Shown: piece after piece, positions 8,875-18,432 of the stretch
Layout of the letters: every line of letters starts with the position of its first letter
Numbering within the stretch: the first letter of the stretch is position 1
Source: Chitinophagaceae bacterium
GTDB lineage: Bacteria > Bacteroidota > Bacteroidia > Chitinophagales > Chitinophagaceae
NCBI GenBank assembly: GCA_947381435.1
Contig: CANCVE010000025.1
Coordinates: forward strand, 1-44,245
Direction of reading: 5' to 3'
Length of the DNA: 44,245 nt
The notes under the pieces: model-generated
Told to the model about the DNA's origin: nothing
Database searches by the model: none
What the model saw: the letters and a program-made list of their open reading frames with translations, nothing else
Translations under genes and position numbers: made by a program

Positions 8875-10953
8875 TTATTTTATAACCAGCTTCATCGATT
8901 TTAAAAAATTATTCCCTTTTACCTCTACAATGTACAATCCTGCTTCTATTTTATTAAAACTGAAAGGATAACCTTGCAGACCATTATGTAGAGTGATAGT
9001 TTTAGATAAGATAATTCTTCCAGCTATGTTTTTAATAATTACATCAAGTTCCTTATCATAGAGTTGTGGTAGCAAAAGAGTAAACTGCGAAGTTGCTGGA
9101 TTAGGATAAATACTAATAAAATCAAACGCTGATGTGTTTACCACTTTGGTATCATAAAACTGTTTACTTCCATCTATTTCAACGCTTTCAAGTCGATAAT
9201 AATGAGTGCCAGCAACGGGATTATTGTCTGCAACCATAAATTGTGTTGCACCATTTAATGCAGATACCTTGTCTAATAGTGTAAAATGTAATCCATCGGT
9301 AGATGTAAGCACCTCAAAATAAGCTACTCTGTCAGAACCCATTGTTTGCCATGCAACTTTAATGTTATTACCATCAGCAAATGCCTTGTAGTTAATAATC
9401 TTTATTGGCAAAGGGGTAGATATGGGTGTTATTTTCCAAAGCTCATTACTATCATCTTTATCAATATTCAAGCAGGCAGAATAGGTAGAAATATTAGCAG
9501 TAGAAGTATAGCTATTGGTGGCAGATAAGCATTGCAAGGGATGCTTTTTATTTTCCAACTTAAAATAGCCTCCTCCAGCATCCACCATCTGCCACAAAAC
9601 TTCATCCGATAATGAATCTGGCACCGTCCACTTTGCCGAACAAGTAGTATGGGTTGCCATGGATTGTGTACTATCAAAAATGAAATCAGAACATTGAAGG
9701 AAGCTACTATCTATGTTTGAAGTAATAGTTACATAGCCGTTACCCACAGGCGTAATCTTCCATTGTTGTGCGATACTAGTAGAGTCTGGAATGGCATTTA
9801 CCACAGAATCTACACCAGCTATACCATTAAAACTTTGAAGATTGTTATGCTGAAGTGCACTAGTACCCTTGGTTTTATTGTAGATAGTATAGACGCCATT
9901 AAAAGACTTAAAGTTGTAGGCATATTGTAGCCTGTTGAAGCCAGATTTATTTACAATCACCAATGAATCTGCTTTAGCATTTCCTGCAAGCATTGCATAA
10001 CAATCATTGGTTCGTAGTCCTGGCCAATACACTGCCCCCATTTTAGATTGATTTATCTGGTCTGGAACACCAACCATATACCTTATTTCGTTCTGTTTTG
10101 TATTAGTGGCTTGGCTATAAGTTCCTTCAAAGTTTATTGCATTGCACATTTCTGTTCCAAACTCGGTAACAACAGTCAATGAATCGTAGGGAGAAACACC
10201 CGTTGTTAATGAGGATGCCCAACCCGCAGGGGTAGAAATGTTTTTCCAAAAAGCATAGATGTGTCTCGAAAATAGACAACCTTTAAAGGTTGCATCAGAA
10301 GCCATTGTTGCCACATTTTCATCATACTTAGCACCACCTATAAATACCCTGTTTCGTCGTATTTCTGGATGCCTATTGAGCCAGCTTTTACAAATAGCCT
10401 TCCAATCTTTTAAGGCATATCCAAATGGTTCATTAAATATCTCGAAATACACATTCCCATTTAGTCTGTACTTATTTACCACCGAGTCCCACATTCTAAA
10501 AAAGGTAGTTGTATCTTTTTCATAGCCTACATGTGGCACACCTTCCCAGCAAGCTAAAATCACTTTAAACCCCATAGCAGTTGCCTGATCAGTTACACCC
10601 TGATAGTTATTCCACCAGTTACGATTGGCAGAATCCAAACCCAATACTGTTGCTTTATTAATGGGTAATCTTAGTGTATTTACTTCTAAAAGCTGCTTAA
10701 ATGTTTTACAAATAGTGTCCGTTTTTTTTACCACATCGGCGTAACTAAAGTTTGTATCTATACCAGACAAATACAAGTTGCCATTATTAAAATTGTCATC
10801 TACAGCAGCCCAGTTTACGCCCTTAAAAGCTGATCCTATTGTTTGCCCATATATCTGAGCATTAGTTTTAGGAGAAATTGCTACAAAAAGGAAGGTAAGC
10901 AATACAAGAAGGTGCGTAAAACACTTGGGGTTAATGGCAAATGGAGAAAGCAT
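8875..10953 (-). CDS. Secreted GH5-family glycosidase with ricin-like region and T9SS sorting domain
   Basis: 692 residues. The signal peptide (about 1-32) ends TNAQ. The catalytic domain (about 40-340) is GH5-like: NTLRLPIN on an early strand, VYFEIFNEPFG with acid/base Glu175, and LTVVTEFGTE with nucleophile Glu264. Residues about 345-510 resemble a ricin-type beta-trefoil (QQWKITPVGNGYVTI, FKLENKKHPLQCL, ELWKI), a probable carbohydrate-binding module. A fibronectin-like linker follows, then a type A T9SS sorting domain (about 615-692) with SIYPNPATSQFTL and a final GLYIVEVKGNNFLKSMKLV. It is therefore exported to the cell surface or medium. It converges with the DUF5107 gene across a 189-bp spacer. 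Confidence 0.87.
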   Translation of the reverse strand: MLSPFAINPKCFTHLLVLLTFLFVAISPKTNAQIYGQTIGSAFKGVNWAAVDDNFNNGNLYLSGIDTNFSYADVVKKTDTICKTFKQLLEVNTLRLPINKATVLGLDSANRNWWNNYQGVTDQATAMGFKVILACWEGVPHVGYEKDTTTFFRMWDSVVNKYRLNGNVYFEIFNEPFGYALKDWKAICKSWLNRHPEIRRNRVFIGGAKYDENVATMASDATFKGCLFSRHIYAFWKNISTPAGWASSLTTGVSPYDSLTVVTEFGTEMCNAINFEGTYSQATNTKQNEIRYMVGVPDQINQSKMGAVYWPGLRTNDCYAMLAGNAKADSLVIVNKSGFNRLQYAYNFKSFNGVYTIYNKTKGTSALQHNNLQSFNGIAGVDSVVNAIPDSTSIAQQWKITPVGNGYVTITSNIDSSFLQCSDFIFDSTQSMATHTTCSAKWTVPDSLSDEVLWQMVDAGGGYFKLENKKHPLQCLSATNSYTSTANISTYSACLNIDKDDSNELWKITPISTPLPIKIINYKAFADGNNIKVAWQTMGSDRVAYFEVLTSTDGLHFTLLDKVSALNGATQFMVADNNPVAGTHYYRLESVEIDGSKQFYDTKVVNTSAFDFISIYPNPATSQFTLLLPQLYDKELDVIIKNIAGRIILSKTITLHNGLQGYPFSFNKIEAGLYIVEVKGNNFLKSMKLVIK

Positions 10954-11254
10954 CGATACAAAAGTTTATATTAAAAATAGAAATGTAGGCAAGTATGCAA
11001 AGCAAACTGTTTATTAGATGCAAATATAGAGGCTTGCAAACTTCAAGCAGTTGCTTTAGGAAACGTAGCAACAAATAACATATACAAAATCATTAGTGGG
11101 TTCCATTTACAAACAGGTTTAACTAAAAGCCACAGTCATCCTAAGTAAGACTTGCGCCAAAGATTTTTTAAAATGACCTTTATAATGCAACAAAAAAACA
11201 ATAAATTCTACAAAAATATTTTTCAAGGAAAAGGCAATAAGTATAAATAGTTAA

Positions 11255-11441
11255 ATTAGATTTGGAAAACCGTATATATCAGGAACAAGAATAGCAGTAT
11301 CCGATGTTTTGCAAGGCTACCAGGTGGTCTGAAAAGGGAAAAGATAGTGGAGATTGCCCATCATTAACAAATGAACACACTAGTGCTATTCTTCAGTATG
11401 CTGCCAATAGAGAGGCTGGTATCAAAATGACAAAAACCTAA
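11255..11441 (+). pseudogene. Decayed DUF433-family antitoxin
   Basis: Frame one reads FGKPYISGTRIAVSDVLQGYQVV and then a stop at about 11333. A second frame continues GKDSGDCPSLTNEHTSAIL, then QYAANREAGIKMTKT and a stop at 11441. Joined, these match the DUF433 pattern: G-P-x-I-x-GTRI-x-V early, then LT-x-E-x-x-x-A-x-L-x-YAA. The gene is broken by a frameshift or small deletion in the middle and lacks a clear start. DUF433 proteins are usually antitoxins paired with DUF5615 PIN-like toxins. It lies in the 674-bp spacer between the GH5 gene and rhaB, where I see no other gene. Confidence 0.65.
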
Positions 11442-11442
11442 T

Positions 11443-11569
11443 ATGAAATAACTTTTAGGTGAAAATATTTTTGGGGTACCTAGTAAACACATTAAAATAT
11501 TACTATGAAAATGTTTTACATATTAGTTTTAGTGGGTTACCCAAACATATAAAGTGGTTGAGTAAATTC
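11443..11569 (+). pseudogene. Possible DUF5615-like toxin remnant
   Basis: Immediately after the DUF433 relic, ATGAAATAACTTTTAGGTG reads MK-stop-LLGEN, which is close to the MKxLLDEN start of DUF5615 proteins. About 85 bp further on, another frame reads LPKHIKWLSKFTFAFT, reminiscent of the following LPxxLVxxL helix. Position and partner family fit a decayed antitoxin-toxin pair. The match is short and crosses frames, so it is tentative. Confidence 0.25.
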
Positions 11570-11627
11570 ACTTTCGCCTTTACGTGATAGCCGCAACTAC
11601 AGATTCTATAAGTTGAAAGCAAAACGA

Positions 11628-12977
11628 CTAATACCTTTTCAACTGAATTATTTTATCTACAGGTAGAGTTTCACCATTCCACTGTTTATGAACTGCAATT
11701 GCCGCCCCAATAGCAGTAGCCTGTGCCACATAAGTACTGTAAACTTCCTTCGTTGGATAAGCCTCTGCAAGCAAATTCATGTAGATTGGATTTTTGCTAA
11801 AGCCTCCATCCACAAATAGTTTTTTAGTACTGCCTTCAATCACCAAATTGGTACTAGCCACTTGCATTTGCATGATGTCTATTATTAACTGATGGTATGC
11901 CTCTTCATAAGTAGGATATGTACTTAAATCTCTTTCTTCAAAAGAAGAAACCTTTAATCCTACTTGATTGGTTGTATTGGTGTTGTTAGGCTGAAATTGT
12001 GCAATTATTTCTGGTTGATAGGCAACTGTTTTGTAATAATCGTTTGCAACACTAAAATGTACAGCAAGCTTTTTAGTTTGAATTTCATGTTCATTACCCG
12101 CAAATAATCGTGCAGCCTTTACTGGATTACCGTGATAATCTATATAGCATAAACAGTCTTCTTTCAACTCATTTGGTGTAAGATTGTGTTTATTAAATGG
12201 GTTTAGGGTAATGCACCAAGTACCTGTAGAGATAAGCACAAATGGTTCCTGAAAACTTGCCAGGTAAGGAATAAGTGCGGCAGAACTATCATGCAAACCT
12301 GTACCACATAGTAGAGGTTTATCATTGATATTTATATTCATCATCTGATTGGAAGGATGGATAGGCGCTAGCTTTTCGCCAATGCCCTCCTGATGAACCC
12401 AATCATGGTAACGATATTCCTGAAAATTCCATAAAGCAGTATGGCAACCAATACTTGTAATATCAGAGAAGAATCTACCGGATACAAGATAGCTTAGGTA
12501 TTGCGGAAAATGTAGGGAATGTTTTACCTGAGTGAACAACTCAGGTTTTTCATTCTTTAACCTATAAATCTGAAGACCCGAATTAAGGTTTCCCAATACT
12601 GGAGAAGCAGTTTTTACTGAGAATATCTCCTCACCTCCATATTTATGGTAGAAGCCTTCCTTTAAGGTTTCTGCAAAAGGTTTCAGATAATTATAAAGAG
12701 GAGCAATTACATTTCCTGCAGCATCCAAATGAACAAAACTTGCTCCATAAGCAGAGAAATTGATGGCTTTTAAATCAAAAGCCTCCATTGCAAGAATGTC
12801 TAGAATAGACTGACGAATCCATGATGTAAGTGCTTGAACATCATCGCAAGGAAAACCATCTTCATCTAATGTTTCTGGAAACTGTTGAAGTTGTTCGAAG
12901 ACAATCTGGTATTGTTCATCAAACAGGAAAAACTTCTTATTGGTTTTACCAATATCAAATATGGCAATAACAGTCAT
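11628..12977 (-). CDS. rhaB: L-rhamnulokinase (FGGY-family kinase)
   Basis: 449 residues. The N-terminal phosphate-binding motif is IFDIGKTNKKFFLFD, and the second ATPase half has LFVDGGFSKNPIYMNLLAEA and the closing ATAIGAAIAVHKQ, both typical of FGGY carbohydrate kinases. STGTWCITLNPF marks the hinge between the domains. In this operon the substrate is almost certainly L-rhamnulose, converted to L-rhamnulose 1-phosphate with ATP in the cytoplasm. It is the last gene of the leftward rhamnose operon, 78 bp after rhaI. The gap holds a hairpin of TTAGTGGTTAG-type repeats. No obvious intrinsic terminator follows it. Confidence 0.9.
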   Translation of the reverse strand: MTVIAIFDIGKTNKKFFLFDEQYQIVFEQLQQFPETLDEDGFPCDDVQALTSWIRQSILDILAMEAFDLKAINFSAYGASFVHLDAAGNVIAPLYNYLKPFAETLKEGFYHKYGGEEIFSVKTASPVLGNLNSGLQIYRLKNEKPELFTQVKHSLHFPQYLSYLVSGRFFSDITSIGCHTALWNFQEYRYHDWVHQEGIGEKLAPIHPSNQMMNININDKPLLCGTGLHDSSAALIPYLASFQEPFVLISTGTWCITLNPFNKHNLTPNELKEDCLCYIDYHGNPVKAARLFAGNEHEIQTKKLAVHFSVANDYYKTVAYQPEIIAQFQPNNTNTTNQVGLKVSSFEERDLSTYPTYEEAYHQLIIDIMQMQVASTNLVIEGSTKKLFVDGGFSKNPIYMNLLAEAYPTKEVYSTYVAQATAIGAAIAVHKQWNGETLPVDKIIQLKRY

Positions 12978-12978
12978 A

Positions 12979-13050
12979 ATAGTGGTTAGTTATTAGTGGT
13001 TAGTGGTTAGTTAAATTGTATTTCTAACAACTAATAACTAACCACTAACA
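12979..13050. repeat. Simple-sequence hairpin between rhaI and rhaB
   Basis: Tandem GTGGTTAGTTATTAGTGG-type text on the left (12979-13002) is matched by its complement ending ACTAACCACTAACAAC on the right (13027-13050), leaving about 24 nt of loop. It fills nearly the whole gap within the operon. It may modulate distal expression or be a neutral repeat. Confidence 0.75.
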
Positions 13051-13055
13051 ACTGT

Positions 13056-14330
13056 TTAAAGTCCGGTTGCAGCAGTTTTTTCTCCTCTTGCTTTTACCAA
13101 TTGCTTTCTTACTTGTTGCTCGCGGAACAATGTAATTGGCTTGATGGCACCACCAGCAATTCTTCTTGCTTCGGCAACTATTGGGCGTACATCTGTGCGG
13201 TAAGCAGTCTGTAATATTTCTTGAGCAGCTACTACATCATTAATTTCTTGTGCAGCTTTTAATGCCTTTGTATCAACCAATAAAGCTTGTGCATAAGCAA
13301 TCATGATAGCCTCAATAGACTGCAACAAATCTTCTAATGGATCTTTCACATTGTGGCTAGCATCAATCATCCAACCTAAATCTGTTGCATGATTCATACC
13401 CTTTGCATCCATACCTTCTACCAATTCGTTGAAGATTAGGAACAATTGATAAGGATTGATAGAGCCTACAGTAAGATCATCATCACCATATTTGCTATCA
13501 TTAAAGTGGAAACCAGCCAATTTGTTTTCCATCATCAGCAAACTAACGATTTGTTCGATGTTTGCATTTGGTAAATGGTGCCCCAAATCTACCAACGTAT
13601 AAGCTTTAGGACCAAGTTTAGAAGCATACAAATATGATTGCCCCCAATCTCCTACACTCATAGAATAGAAGTTAGGCTCGAATGCCTTGTATTCTACAAA
13701 TACCTTCCAATCTTCTGGTAATGCAGCATATATTTCTTGAAGGCTTTCATATGTACGTTGCCAAGCTCCACGGAAATTTAATTGACCAGGGAAGCAAGAA
13801 CCATCAGCCAACCATACAGTTAAAGCCTTAGAACCAAGGGCAACCCCTTGTTTGATAACTTCAATGTTATGATCAATAGCTTGCTTGCGGATAGCTTTAT
13901 CCACGTGCTGCAAAGAACCAAACTTGTAGCTATGTTCTTGTGTAGGTTGGTCTTGGAAAGTGTTAGAGTTTACAGCATCAAACTTTAAACCGTGTTGAGC
14001 GGCTAAAGCTTTAATTGCAGCGGCATCGGATGGTATATCCCAAGGAATGTGTAGAGATATAGCCCCACTAGATTGATTAAGAGCATGTAGTAAACCTACA
14101 TCTTCAATTTTTTCTTCTAAAGAACGTGGTTCACCACTACCGCTAAAACGTCCGAAGCGGGTACCACCAGTACCAAGCGCCCAAGAAGGGATTGCAATCT
14201 GAAAAGCAACCAACTTATCAAGTACATCACTCAAATTGTTAATTCCTTCAGCTACAAATTCGAAACTGCGTTTGTGACCAGCAAGCAAAGAACTATTCTG
14301 TTCTTCAATTAATTGTTTATTAATAAGCAT
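13056..14330 (-). CDS. rhaI: L-rhamnose isomerase, RhaI (Pseudomonas stutzeri) type
   Basis: 424 residues, a TIM-barrel sugar isomerase. It is of the RhaI type rather than the E. coli RhaA type. Metal and catalytic residues are present in the expected spacing: Glu213 and Lys215 (FVEYKAFEP), Asp248 and His251 (LVDLGHHLP), His275 (GFHFNDSKY), Asp283 and Asp285 (YGDDDL), and Asp323 (WMIDASHN). These correspond to the two-metal site known for the P. stutzeri enzyme. It converts L-rhamnose to L-rhamnulose in the cytoplasm. The gene sits 32 bp downstream of rhaM and 78 bp upstream of rhaB, in one operon. Start: ATG at 14330, which gives the usual family length. Confidence 0.92.
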   Translation of the reverse strand: MLINKQLIEEQNSSLLAGHKRSFEFVAEGINNLSDVLDKLVAFQIAIPSWALGTGGTRFGRFSGSGEPRSLEEKIEDVGLLHALNQSSGAISLHIPWDIPSDAAAIKALAAQHGLKFDAVNSNTFQDQPTQEHSYKFGSLQHVDKAIRKQAIDHNIEVIKQGVALGSKALTVWLADGSCFPGQLNFRGAWQRTYESLQEIYAALPEDWKVFVEYKAFEPNFYSMSVGDWGQSYLYASKLGPKAYTLVDLGHHLPNANIEQIVSLLMMENKLAGFHFNDSKYGDDDLTVGSINPYQLFLIFNELVEGMDAKGMNHATDLGWMIDASHNVKDPLEDLLQSIEAIMIAYAQALLVDTKALKAAQEINDVVAAQEILQTAYRTDVRPIVAEARRIAGGAIKPITLFREQQVRKQLVKARGEKTAATGL

Positions 14331-14362
14331 AAAGCAAGTATTATTTGGTATAAATTATCTAA

Positions 14363-14677
14363 TTAAGGCATGTAAAAGACTTCCTGCAAAGGAATACTTA
14401 AGGGAGAGTTGTCAGGATTACTATCCATAATATCCTTCATATAAGCCCACCAGCGTTTCATTATTGGCGATGATGGAAGATTTTCCCTTGCCGCATCATC
14501 ACTACTGTCAAGTACTCCAAACAATATGTTTGTTTCCTCATTTAAGAAGATAGAATAATTGCTTATTCCGGATTCTTTTAGTAAAGACACAAGTTCAGGC
14601 CATATTTCATCGTGCCTTTTTTTGTATTCAGCCAGTTGACCGCTGTGAAGCTTCATTGTGAAACCGACTCTCGACAT
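14363..14677 (-). CDS. rhaM: L-rhamnose mutarotase
   Basis: 104 residues, the normal RhaM length. The family fingerprints are all present: the first strand RVGFTMKLH, then EYKKRHDEIWPEL with the catalytic His22, the central YSIFLNEETNILFGVLD, and the C-terminal MKRWWAYMKDIMD followed by PLQEVFYM. RhaM interconverts the alpha and beta anomers of L-rhamnose, providing the anomer used by the isomerase. It lies between rhaEW and rhaI in the operon. The 100-bp gap upstream contains a repeat hairpin. Confidence 0.95.
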   Translation of the reverse strand: MSRVGFTMKLHSGQLAEYKKRHDEIWPELVSLLKESGISNYSIFLNEETNILFGVLDSSDDAARENLPSSPIMKRWWAYMKDIMDSNPDNSPLSIPLQEVFYMP

Positions 14678-14679
14678 AA

Positions 14680-14767
14680 AGTTATAAGTTGAAAGTCAAA
14701 AGTCGAAAGTTGAAAGTCAAATTCCTATAAATAAAGACTATTGACTTTCAACTTATAACTTTCGACT
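14680..14767. repeat. Simple-sequence hairpin between rhaEW and rhaM
   Basis: AGTTATAAGTTGAAAGTC-type repeats (from 14680) pair with GACTTTCAACTTATAACT (from about 14743), giving arms of about 25 bp that fill the intergenic gap. Same kind of object as the 12979 and 41207 hairpins but with a different word. Confidence 0.75.
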
Positions 14768-14777
14768 GATTGAAAGA

Positions 14778-16907
14778 TTATCTTACAAAGCCCATTGCAA
14801 CACCACCATCAACATTCAATACATTTCCGGTTGATTTACCTAGCAAGTCGCCTACAAAAGCGAAACAAGCGTTAGCAATATCTACTGGCAAAATGATTTC
14901 GTTCAATAGCGTACGTTTAGCATAGTAAGCAGGCAATTCGGCTACAGTGATACCGTAAGCTTTTGCACGGCCTTCAGCCCATCCGCCGGCCCAGATGTTA
15001 CTATCACTAATAACTGCATCTGGATTAATGGTGTTTACCCTAATTTTATCTCCACCCAATTCAGCAGCATTCAAACGGCTAAGGTGTAGTTGTGCAGCTT
15101 TTGCACTACCATAACCAGCATTATTTGGTCCGCTTACCAAAGCGTTTTTACTAACTATGTTGATTACATCACCACCAATAGCTTGCTTACGCATTACCGC
15201 AACAGCAGCTTGGGTAACAAAGAATTGTCCTTTTACCAATACATCATACAATAAATCCCAATCTTTTTCAGTATGATCAGCAATTGTTTTAGAGATAGAT
15301 AAACCAGCATTGTTTACAATAATATCTACACCACCAAAAGCCAATGCAGCAATATCCATTGAAGACTTGATTTGCGCTTCGTTAGTTACATCCAAAACGG
15401 CGGTAGTGTAAGCATCCTTACCATAAAGCCCCTTGAACTCTTCGCCAGCAGCAGCCAAACGCTCAGCGTTCATATCGTTAAGGATTACGTAAGCACCTTC
15501 TTCTACAAATTTCTTAGCTATTGCCTTACCAATACCTCCTGCACTACCAGTTACTAAAGCAATACGTCCGCTTAAAGCTTTTGGCTTAGGCATACGTTGT
15601 AGTTTAGCTTCTTCTAGCAACCAATATTCAATATTGAAAGCTTCTTGACGAGGCAATGAAGTATATTCAGAAATAGCTTCAGCGCCCTTCATTACATTGA
15701 TAGCATTGATATAAAACTCAGCAGCAACACGAGCAGTTTGCTTGTCTTTTGCAAAAGTGAACATACCTACACCTCTAAATAAGATAACAACAGGGTTTGC
15801 ATCACGGATAGCAGGACTATTTGGGTGTTTGCAGGTGTTGTAATACTCGGTATACATTGCACGATAAGCTTCGAACTGAGGAGCTAGTTTAGCTTTGATA
15901 GCTTCTACATCACTCAAATCATCTCCTGCTGCAATATCCAATACCAATGGACTTATCTTAGTACGCAAGAAATGGTCTGGACAACTTGTTCCCAAAGGAG
16001 CCAATCTGTCTAAATCATTTGAATTGATATATTCTAATACTCTATCATCATCGGTAAAATGACCGATCATTTTAGTTTGAGAAGAGCAGAAGCCACGAAG
16101 GATTGGTGCCAAAGAAGCAGCTTGAGAAAGTCTTCCATCTTGAGGTAACGATTCTAACTTCTGACCACCAAATACTGGGGCTTTCTTACCAATGTTTGCT
16201 TGAAGGTAATCCGCACATTTTTCAATAACTTCCAAAGTGTTAATGTAGCTTTCGTAAGCAGTATCGCCCCAAGTAAATAAACCATGAGAACCTAACATGA
16301 TACCAATGATACCAGGATTTTCATCCAAGCATTGTTTCAATTGTAAACCTAAATCGAAACCTGGTTTTTGCCAAGGAACCCAACCTATCTTACCTCCAAA
16401 TAAATCTTTAGTGATTTGTTTACCATCTTTTGCAGCTGCAATAGCGATAGCCGCATCAGGATGTAAGTGATCTATATGTTTAAACGGAAGAAAACCATGT
16501 AAAGGAGTATCAATAGATGGTGCTTTAGAAGCCAAATCATAGATGCAATGATTGAACAATTCTACCATTTCATCTTCATGTTCTATACCACGATAAACAT
16601 TTTTAAGGCTTCTCAATTTGTCTACATACAATGCAGCAAGACCGCTTCTTTTAATAGAACCTAAATCTCCACCACTACCTTTTACCCACATAACCTCTAC
16701 TTCTGTACCTGTTAATGGATCTTTTGCCATTGCCTTACAAGAAGTATTACCTCCACCGTAGTTTGTCAATCTTAAATCCGCACCTAGTAAATTAGAACGG
16801 TATATTAACAATGCCACTTCGTCGCCCGCCATTGATGCGGCTTTAGCATCATCCCACAAATAACTAACGTGCTTAAAACTCTCTGCGCTAAATGTTTTGT
16901 TGCTCAT
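14778..16907 (-). CDS. rhaEW: Bifunctional rhamnulose-1-phosphate aldolase / L-lactaldehyde dehydrogenase
   Basis: 709 residues, two fused enzymes. The N-terminal class II aldolase domain (about 1-430) has LTNYGGGNTSCK, VKGSGGDL, the zinc-ligand stretch HIDHLHPDA (His144-His149) and GSHGLFTWG (His208). The C-terminal short-chain dehydrogenase domain (about 445-709) has the nucleotide motif TGSAGGIG at 453-460, NNAG (532-535) and the catalytic Ser586, Tyr599 and Lys603 (INIVSKNA, YGSAKAA). The aldolase splits rhamnulose 1-phosphate into DHAP and L-lactaldehyde; the second domain is expected to oxidise the latter to L-lactate, as for RhaEW enzymes. Also annotated as rhaD. It is the second gene of the operon, 95 bp after rhaT. 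Confidence 0.92.
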   Translation of the reverse strand: MSNKTFSAESFKHVSYLWDDAKAASMAGDEVALLIYRSNLLGADLRLTNYGGGNTSCKAMAKDPLTGTEVEVMWVKGSGGDLGSIKRSGLAALYVDKLRSLKNVYRGIEHEDEMVELFNHCIYDLASKAPSIDTPLHGFLPFKHIDHLHPDAAIAIAAAKDGKQITKDLFGGKIGWVPWQKPGFDLGLQLKQCLDENPGIIGIMLGSHGLFTWGDTAYESYINTLEVIEKCADYLQANIGKKAPVFGGQKLESLPQDGRLSQAASLAPILRGFCSSQTKMIGHFTDDDRVLEYINSNDLDRLAPLGTSCPDHFLRTKISPLVLDIAAGDDLSDVEAIKAKLAPQFEAYRAMYTEYYNTCKHPNSPAIRDANPVVILFRGVGMFTFAKDKQTARVAAEFYINAINVMKGAEAISEYTSLPRQEAFNIEYWLLEEAKLQRMPKPKALSGRIALVTGSAGGIGKAIAKKFVEEGAYVILNDMNAERLAAAGEEFKGLYGKDAYTTAVLDVTNEAQIKSSMDIAALAFGGVDIIVNNAGLSISKTIADHTEKDWDLLYDVLVKGQFFVTQAAVAVMRKQAIGGDVINIVSKNALVSGPNNAGYGSAKAAQLHLSRLNAAELGGDKIRVNTINPDAVISDSNIWAGGWAEGRAKAYGITVAELPAYYAKRTLLNEIILPVDIANACFAFVGDLLGKSTGNVLNVDGGVAMGFVR

Positions 16908-17002
16908 AATTCTATTTTTTATAACTTTTTAATCTATTTTGTTACTAGTTACCGGATACCAGTTGCTGGTACTTGAATCTTTTAACCTGCAACCTGAAAC
17001 GC

Positions 17003-18082
17003 CTAAGGTTTCAACGAGTTACCATAACCAACTATTACTACCGATGCAATAATAGTTGCAATACCTATTACAATGGTTGTCATTGTCTTTTTACTAACAC
17101 CTTTCCACTCTTTTAATGATAGACCCCACATGTTTGCTACCAATATTATGAACGACATGTGCAGTATCCATGAGCTTGCTCCATTACCCATTTTGCTTTC
17201 TCCCATTCCATAAAAGAAAAATTGCAAGAACCACATGGTGCCACCTAATGCACACAATAAATAGTTTTTAATTAGAGGAGATTGCTTGTTTGTATAGTCT
17301 GCAAACGTTTTGTTTTTAAAGTTTAGATACATGCACCAAACAAAGTTGGTAGTTAATCCTCCCCAAAGAATTACAACGAAAATTACATTATTCCTGTAGA
17401 GGAACTCACCCTGTCCTGGGTTTGCAGCCTTCCAGATTTCATTGGCAGTAGCTCCCATTGAAGCTCCTGCTTCAATACCAAAACTAAAGCAAGCACTTAA
17501 GCAACCAGAAATGATAGCCAGTATTAATCCTTTTACCAACTCAAATTCACTACCCGAAGCATCCACATGTTTACCATCTAGTTCTGTATCTTTCATAGAA
17601 CCAGCCTTTCCGCAGATGATAATACCAAGCACACACACCACTAAACCAGCGATAACCATAATACCCCAATGCGTAGAAAACAATTCTACAATAGTATTCT
17701 TGCCTTCGGCAGGATGATAATAATAATAAACAGAAGGTATTAATGCACCAAATACTGAGCACAATCCAAGTATGATGGAACTACCGAGGGATACACCGAG
17801 ATAACGAACCCCCAAGCCATAGGTAAGCCCACCGATACCCCAAAGCAAGCCCATGATATAGGTAGCTGCAAGAATTGAAGGAGAAGTATTTTGAATAATA
17901 TTACCAAAACCTGGTATAGTTAAATAAGCAGCAATTGGCGGTACTATTAACCAAGAGAATAGGCCACCTACAATCCAGAAACTCTCCCAACTCCAACCTT
18001 TTACCTTTTTGTAAGGTAGATAAAAACTTCCGGAGGCAAAGCCGCCAATAAAATGAAAAATTACGCCTAATAATGCTTGCAT
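17003..18082 (-). CDS. rhaT: L-rhamnose/proton symporter
   Basis: 359 residues with about ten hydrophobic helices, close to the E. coli RhaT length. The start GVIFHFIGGFASGSFYLPYK and the loop VKGWSWESFWIVGGLFSW match the RhaT family, as do LLWGIGGLTYGLGVRYLG and ALGGTMWFLQFFFYGMG. It imports L-rhamnose across the inner membrane with protons. It is the first gene of the leftward rhamnose operon, facing the divergent GntR regulator across a 720-bp control region. Its product should precede RhaM, RhaI, RhaB and RhaEW in the pathway. Confidence 0.95.
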   Translation of the reverse strand: MQALLGVIFHFIGGFASGSFYLPYKKVKGWSWESFWIVGGLFSWLIVPPIAAYLTIPGFGNIIQNTSPSILAATYIMGLLWGIGGLTYGLGVRYLGVSLGSSIILGLCSVFGALIPSVYYYYHPAEGKNTIVELFSTHWGIMVIAGLVVCVLGIIICGKAGSMKDTELDGKHVDASGSEFELVKGLILAIISGCLSACFSFGIEAGASMGATANEIWKAANPGQGEFLYRNNVIFVVILWGGLTTNFVWCMYLNFKNKTFADYTNKQSPLIKNYLLCALGGTMWFLQFFFYGMGESKMGNGASSWILHMSFIILVANMWGLSLKEWKGVSKKTMTTIVIGIATIIASVVIVGYGNSLKP

Positions 18083-18122
18083 GTACTACTATTTTTTTCT
18101 ATATGGTTTGCAAAATGAAGCG

Positions 18123-18130
18123 CAAAAATA
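18123..18130 (-). promoter_or_regulatory. Candidate -7 element of the rhamnose operon promoter
   Basis: On the minus strand this reads TATTTTTG, fitting the Bacteroidota TAnnTTTG consensus. It lies about 40 nt upstream of the rhaT ATG. No convincing -33 TTG box was found, so the call is moderate. Confidence 0.45.
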
Positions 18131-18166
18131 TAGGTAAGTAAATTCTATCTGTCATACACTGTTATG

Positions 18167-18178
18167 ATTGTTTACAAT
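18167..18178. promoter_or_regulatory. Candidate operator ATTGTTTACAAT
   Basis: A perfect 5+5-bp palindrome with a 2-bp centre, about 40 bp upstream of the candidate rhaT -7 element. Part of it (TACAAT) recurs at about 18718 near the regulator promoter. It is a plausible binding site for the divergent GntR protein; this is inference. Confidence 0.35.
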
Positions 18179-18432
18179 AGTAATATTCTACTAGTTTGAA
18201 TGATTATAGCACTATTAAACTTGCTATTCATCCCTACCATTTTTAATTCAAACATAGCTTTTATTATCACTAATTACGAAAAGTTTGTGAAAATATAGAA
18301 ACTCTTTAGAAAAAACATCAATTCCATTTTCTATTTCATTTACGAAAACGTTTTAATGCGACTATTACTTCTAAATTCCTTTTGATGCAATAGGATATAT
18401 CCATTTTCAGATGTCAATATTACCCTTCAATG

